From NCBI GenBank assembly GCA_034440575.1, contig JAOTOL010001312.1, positions 1-64,000 on the forward strand: DNA of 64,000 nucleotides. The letters run 5' to 3'. Below the pieces are notes generated by a model. It had not been told where the DNA came from, did not search any database, and was given only the letters and a program-made list of their open reading frames with translations. Both the position numbers and the translations under genes were made by a program. Source of the stretch: Imbricaverruca yamaguchii. Its lineage: Eukaryota > Arthropoda > Thecostraca > Neoverrucidae. Shown here in pieces: positions 61,050 to 64,000 of this stretch; the stretch's first letter is position 1; each line of letters opens with the position of its first letter.

Positions 61050-62215
61050 GTGTCTGAGAACGAGCGGGACTATGTCCGAGAACGAGCGGGACTGTGTCTG
61101 AGAACGAGCGGGACTGTGTCTGAGAACGAGCGGGACTGTGTCTGAGAACGAGCGGGACTGTGTCTGAGAACGAGCGGGACTGTGTCTGAGAACGAGCGGG
61201 ACTGTGTCTGAGAACGAGCAGGACTGTGTCTGAGAACGAGCGGGACTGTGTCTGAGAACGAGCGGGACTGTGTCTGAGAACGAGCGGGACTGTGTCTGAG
61301 AACGAGCGGGACTATGTCTGAGAACGAGCGGGACTGTGTCTGAGAACGAACGGGACTGTGTCTGAGAACGGCGGGACTGTGTCTGAGAACGAGCAGGACT
61401 GTGTCTGAGAACGAGCAGGACTGTGTCTGAGAACGAGCGGGACTGTGTCTGAGAACGGGCGGGACTGTGTCTGAGAACGGCAGGACTGTGTCTGGAACGA
61501 GCGGACTGTGTCTGAGAACGGCGGGACTGTGTCTGAGAACGGCGGGACTATGTCTGAGAACGAGCAGGAATGTGTCTGAGAACGGGCGGGACTGTGTCTG
61601 AGAACGGGCGGGACTGTGTCTGAGAACGAGCGGGACTGTGTCTGAGAACGAGCGGGACTGTGTTTGAGAACGAGCGGGACTGTGTCTGAGAACGAGCGGA
61701 CTGTGTCTGAGAAACGAGCAGGACTGTGTCTGAGAACGAGCGGGACTGTGTCTGAGAACGAGCGGGACTGTGTCTGAGAACGAGCGGGACTGTGTCTGAG
61801 AACGAGCGGGACTATGTCTGAGAACGAGCAGGAATGTGTCTGAGAACGAGCGGGACTGTGTCTGAGAACGAGCGGGACTGTGTCTGAGAACGAGCGGGAC
61901 TGTGTCTGAGAACGAGCGGGACTGTGTCTGAGAACGAGCGGGACTGTGTCTGAGAACGAGCAGGACTGTGTCTGAGAACGAGCGGGACTGTGTCTGAGAA
62001 CGAGCGGGACTGTGTCTGAGAACGAGCGGGACTGTGTCTGAGAACGAGCCGGTCTGTGTCTGAGAACGAGCCGGACTGTGTCTGAGAACGAGCCGGACTG
62101 TGTCTGAGAACGAGCGGGACTGTGTCTGAGAACGAGCAGGACTGTGTCTGAGAACGAGCGGGACTGTGTCTGAGAACGAGCGGGACCATGTCTGAGAACG
62201 AGCGGGACTTGATTA
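61050..62215. repeat. 22-bp minisatellite in an OGFOD3 intron
   Basis: About 52 copies of 'actgtgtctgagaacgagcg' 'gg'. Units near 61360-61720 carry one-base losses. It ends about 95 bp downstream of the exon at 62313. The unit does not contain that exon's end or donor. Confidence 0.96.
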
Positions 62216-62312
62216 CGCTGCACGCAGCAGGCCGGTCCGTGTGGGCCGCCGCCGGCGGTGGTCGCTGGACAACCAGGTGGAAGCCGACACATGCCCACAC
62301 ATCGCCACGCAC

Positions 62313-62466
62313 CTTGTCGATGTGCACGTGCCAGTACTCGTCGTGCACGGTCTGGGCCGGCGCAGACGTCATGCGCGAGAAGAAGGTCGGCTTGGCCAGC
62401 CGGAGCACGTCCGGCCCCAGCTCGAAGTGTTCCGCGATCAGCTGAGCCATTCGCCGCTTCACGCTC
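62313..62466 (-). CDS. OGFOD3: OGFOD3, iron-binding exon
   Basis: Encodes SVKRRMAQLIAEHFELGP, DVLRLAKPTFFSRMTSAP and AQTVHDEYWHVHIDK. KPTFFSR followed by HDEYWH.H.DK is diagnostic of OGFOD3. His and Asp of HID form the HxD iron-binding pair by family analogy. The acceptor is 'tgttggccggcag' and the donor is AAG|gtgcgtgg at 62312. One base at the 5' end (G) completes the Arg codon from the preceding exon (AG + G), giving DLAVYRSVKRRMAQ, as in the human 'FRLYREVRQKVQ'. OGFOD3 is a predicted single-pass membrane oxygenase; its substrate is not established to my knowledge. Confidence 0.94.
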
Positions 62467-62477
62467 CTGCCGGCCAA

Positions 62478-62705
62478 CAACCAATCAGAGACGACGTCGA
62501 GCGCCCGCGGCCAATCAGAGACGACGTGGAGCGCCTGCGGCCAATCAGAGACGATGCTGAGCGCCCGCGGCCAATTGGAGACGACGCTGAGCGCCCGCAA
62601 CCAATCAGGGACGGCGCTGCGGAGCAAAAGCCAAACAGAGACGACGCCGAGGGGCAGCAGCCAATGAGAGACGATAGTGGTAGGCAGCCAATCAGGGACC
62701 TTGTT
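62478..62705 (-). promoter_or_regulatory. 30-bp array of CCAAT boxes
   Basis: CCAATCAG-type motifs lie at 62481, 62511, 62541, 62571, 62601, 62661 and 62688 (62631 reads CCAAA), mostly at exact 30-base spacing in 'gcccgcggccaatcagagac'-like units. CCAAT with flanking purines and CAG is the NF-Y consensus. The array is inside an OGFOD3 intron and ends about 12 bp from the acceptor at 62467. It may be a minisatellite only, or an internal promoter/enhancer. Confidence 0.6.
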
Positions 62706-63180
62706 GAAAATGGCTTGAACCAACAAGTGGGTATTTCGAGTTCACATTTATTACGGTAATCACCTCACGTTACACATACGTAGTTCGCGCTTTTGAAAAG
62801 CTGTGCAGAAAACGGCACCATAGCTGTTTCAACGTCATATCAATCCAGTGCAGTTCAACTTACCAACTGCAGTGGCAAACGACAGTGAAGGGAAAAGTCG
62901 TAACTCAGGATGGATATTTTCCTCTTATTTGTACCTTCCACCAGGGTGGACTTGTATCCTGCAATTATCCTTTTCTGAATTAGATGATCACAGTTTTCTT
63001 TTTCCACGTCCTAGACGCAAAAATATAAAGATCCCACCCTGCCAACGGATCACTGGGCGACACTTGCACGGAAACAAACACTCACAGGAACCTCAAGTTG
63101 TGCAGGAAAGGGCTAGCCTTGCCATTTCCACAACAGCAACAAAAAGCATGTGTACACTCGACCTCAGAAGTATAATCCAG
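62706..63180 (-). other. OGFOD3 intron, no other feature
   Basis: Ordinary sequence with nothing recognised. Confidence 0.5.
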
Positions 63181-63341
63181 CGGGGACGAGTAGTCTAGGG
63201 GTAAGTTGCTCGCCTCACAATCGAAAGGTTGTGAGTTCGAGTCTCGCCTGTCGCTACTCTTCGCCCGTGACCAATTGGCGTGAGAGATTGGCGACGCTAC
63301 ATTACTCAACGGTCGATGTGTCGTAAAACCAATAACCAACC
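63181..63341 (+). mobile_element. SINE family A, full-length copy
   Basis: Head GACGAGTAGTCTAGGGGTAAG and box B GAGTTCGAGTCTCGCC. The body has 'gaccaattggcgtgagagat', 'tggcgacgctacattactca' and 'cgatgtgtcgtaaaacc', and the tail is 'aataaccaacca'. This is the best copy for defining the 3' end of the family. Confidence 0.8.
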
Positions 63342-63674
63342 AAGTACAATTCAGCAATCTGACTGTTCTCAAATGATTACCAAACACTCACAGACACTCG
63401 CGTTACGTTCGACACGCAAATGGTACTCTCAGCACATTTGGCAATTCCATAACATTCCACACTAAAATAACACTCACAGGACATTTGGCAGCCACATGAT
63501 ATTCCACATTCAAGATGCTCACATATTCAAGATTGACATGTGACACACAAATGATACTCACAGGACATTGCAGGACATTCCACATTCAAATAACACTCAC
63601 TGGATACCTGGCAGCCACGTGACATTCATCATTCAAGATGCCCACAGATTCAAGATTCAACACGCTCACACTCA
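63342..63674 (-). other. OGFOD3 intron, degenerate repeats
   Basis: 'acactcacaggacattt' and 'ggcagccacatgacattc' motifs recur four or more times between 63380 and 63640 as a diverged array. Confidence 0.6.
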
Positions 63675-64000
63675 CGCTCACGGCACTCACCTGTAGACGG
63701 CGAGGTCGCACACTCACGGCACTCACCTGTAGACGGCGAGGTCGCACACTCACGGCACTCACCTGTAGACGGCGAGGTCGCACACTCACGGCACTCACCT
63801 GTAGACGGCGAGGTCGGACACTCACGGCACTCACCTGTAGACGGCGAGGTCGCACACTCACGGCACTCACCTGTAGACGGCGAGGTCGCACACTCACGGC
63901 ACTCACCTGTAGACGGCGAGGTCGCACACTCACGGCACTCACCTGTAGACGGCAAGGTCGCACACTCACGGCACTCACCTGTAGACGGCAAGGTCGCACA
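63675..64000 (-). repeat. 36-bp minisatellite made of an OGFOD3 exon end plus splice donor
   Basis: Nine copies of 'acactcacggcactcacctg' 'tagacggcgaggtcgc'. On the minus strand each reads GACCTCGCCGTCTACAG|GTGAGTGCC. The exon part encodes DLAVY plus AG, which joins in phase to the exon at 62466 to give DLAVYRSVKRR, matching OGFOD3. The real exon is either the outermost copy here or lies beyond the right edge. Confidence 0.93.

Overview
The window looks like eukaryotic nuclear DNA from an arthropod, plausibly a crustacean such as a barnacle; the taxon is inference. The reasons are spliced genes with GT-AG introns, high-GC third codon positions in the recognised exons, tRNA-derived SINEs, and a very heavy load of tandem repeats. 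By my own addition, about a third of the 64 kb is minisatellite. These arrays produce very long spurious reading frames, up to more than 1,300 codons, which I do not call as genes.

Three genes can be identified from protein motifs. (1) A single-exon acid sphingomyelinase-like phosphodiesterase (SMPDL3 family) lies on + at 12785-14150, with an apparent frameshift in its signal peptide. (2) A calcium-activated nucleotidase / apyrase (CANT1) lies on -, with five exons at 32791-32740, 31224-30866, 26534-26375, 25505-25440 and 23742-23565. All five join in phase; the last exon or exons were not found. (3) The 3' part of OGFOD3, a 2-oxoglutarate/Fe(II) oxygenase, lies on -, with exons at 62466-62313, 56222-56099 and 55097-54952 (stop). 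The exon before these ends in or beyond the right edge. Less certain are a secreted Gln/Arg-rich protein first exon on - (45503-44998), a candidate exon on - at 48363-48253, and a candidate terminal exon on + at 51375-51497.

Layout: 0-12 kb is minisatellites and SINE pieces with no recognised gene. 12.8-14.2 kb is SMPDL3. 14-22.5 kb is arrays and SINEs. 22.5-33 kb is CANT1 with its introns full of arrays, and an array of about 25 CACGTG sites just 5' of it. 33.8-38.4 kb is AT-rich and gene-poor. 38-54 kb is mixed repeats with the secreted-protein exon. 54.9-64 kb is OGFOD3, including a 4.1 kb array of a 20-bp unit in one intron.

The most striking observation is that several intronic minisatellites are tandem copies of the 3' end of the preceding exon together with its 5' splice site. 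This holds for 4 of the 8 splice donors I can place by protein homology (CANT1 introns 2, 3 and 5, and the OGFOD3 intron at the right edge), and possibly for two or three more loci. It suggests that 5' splice sites are seeds for minisatellite birth in this genome and that each array is a bank of decoy donors. SINE 3' tails also seed arrays, in two places.
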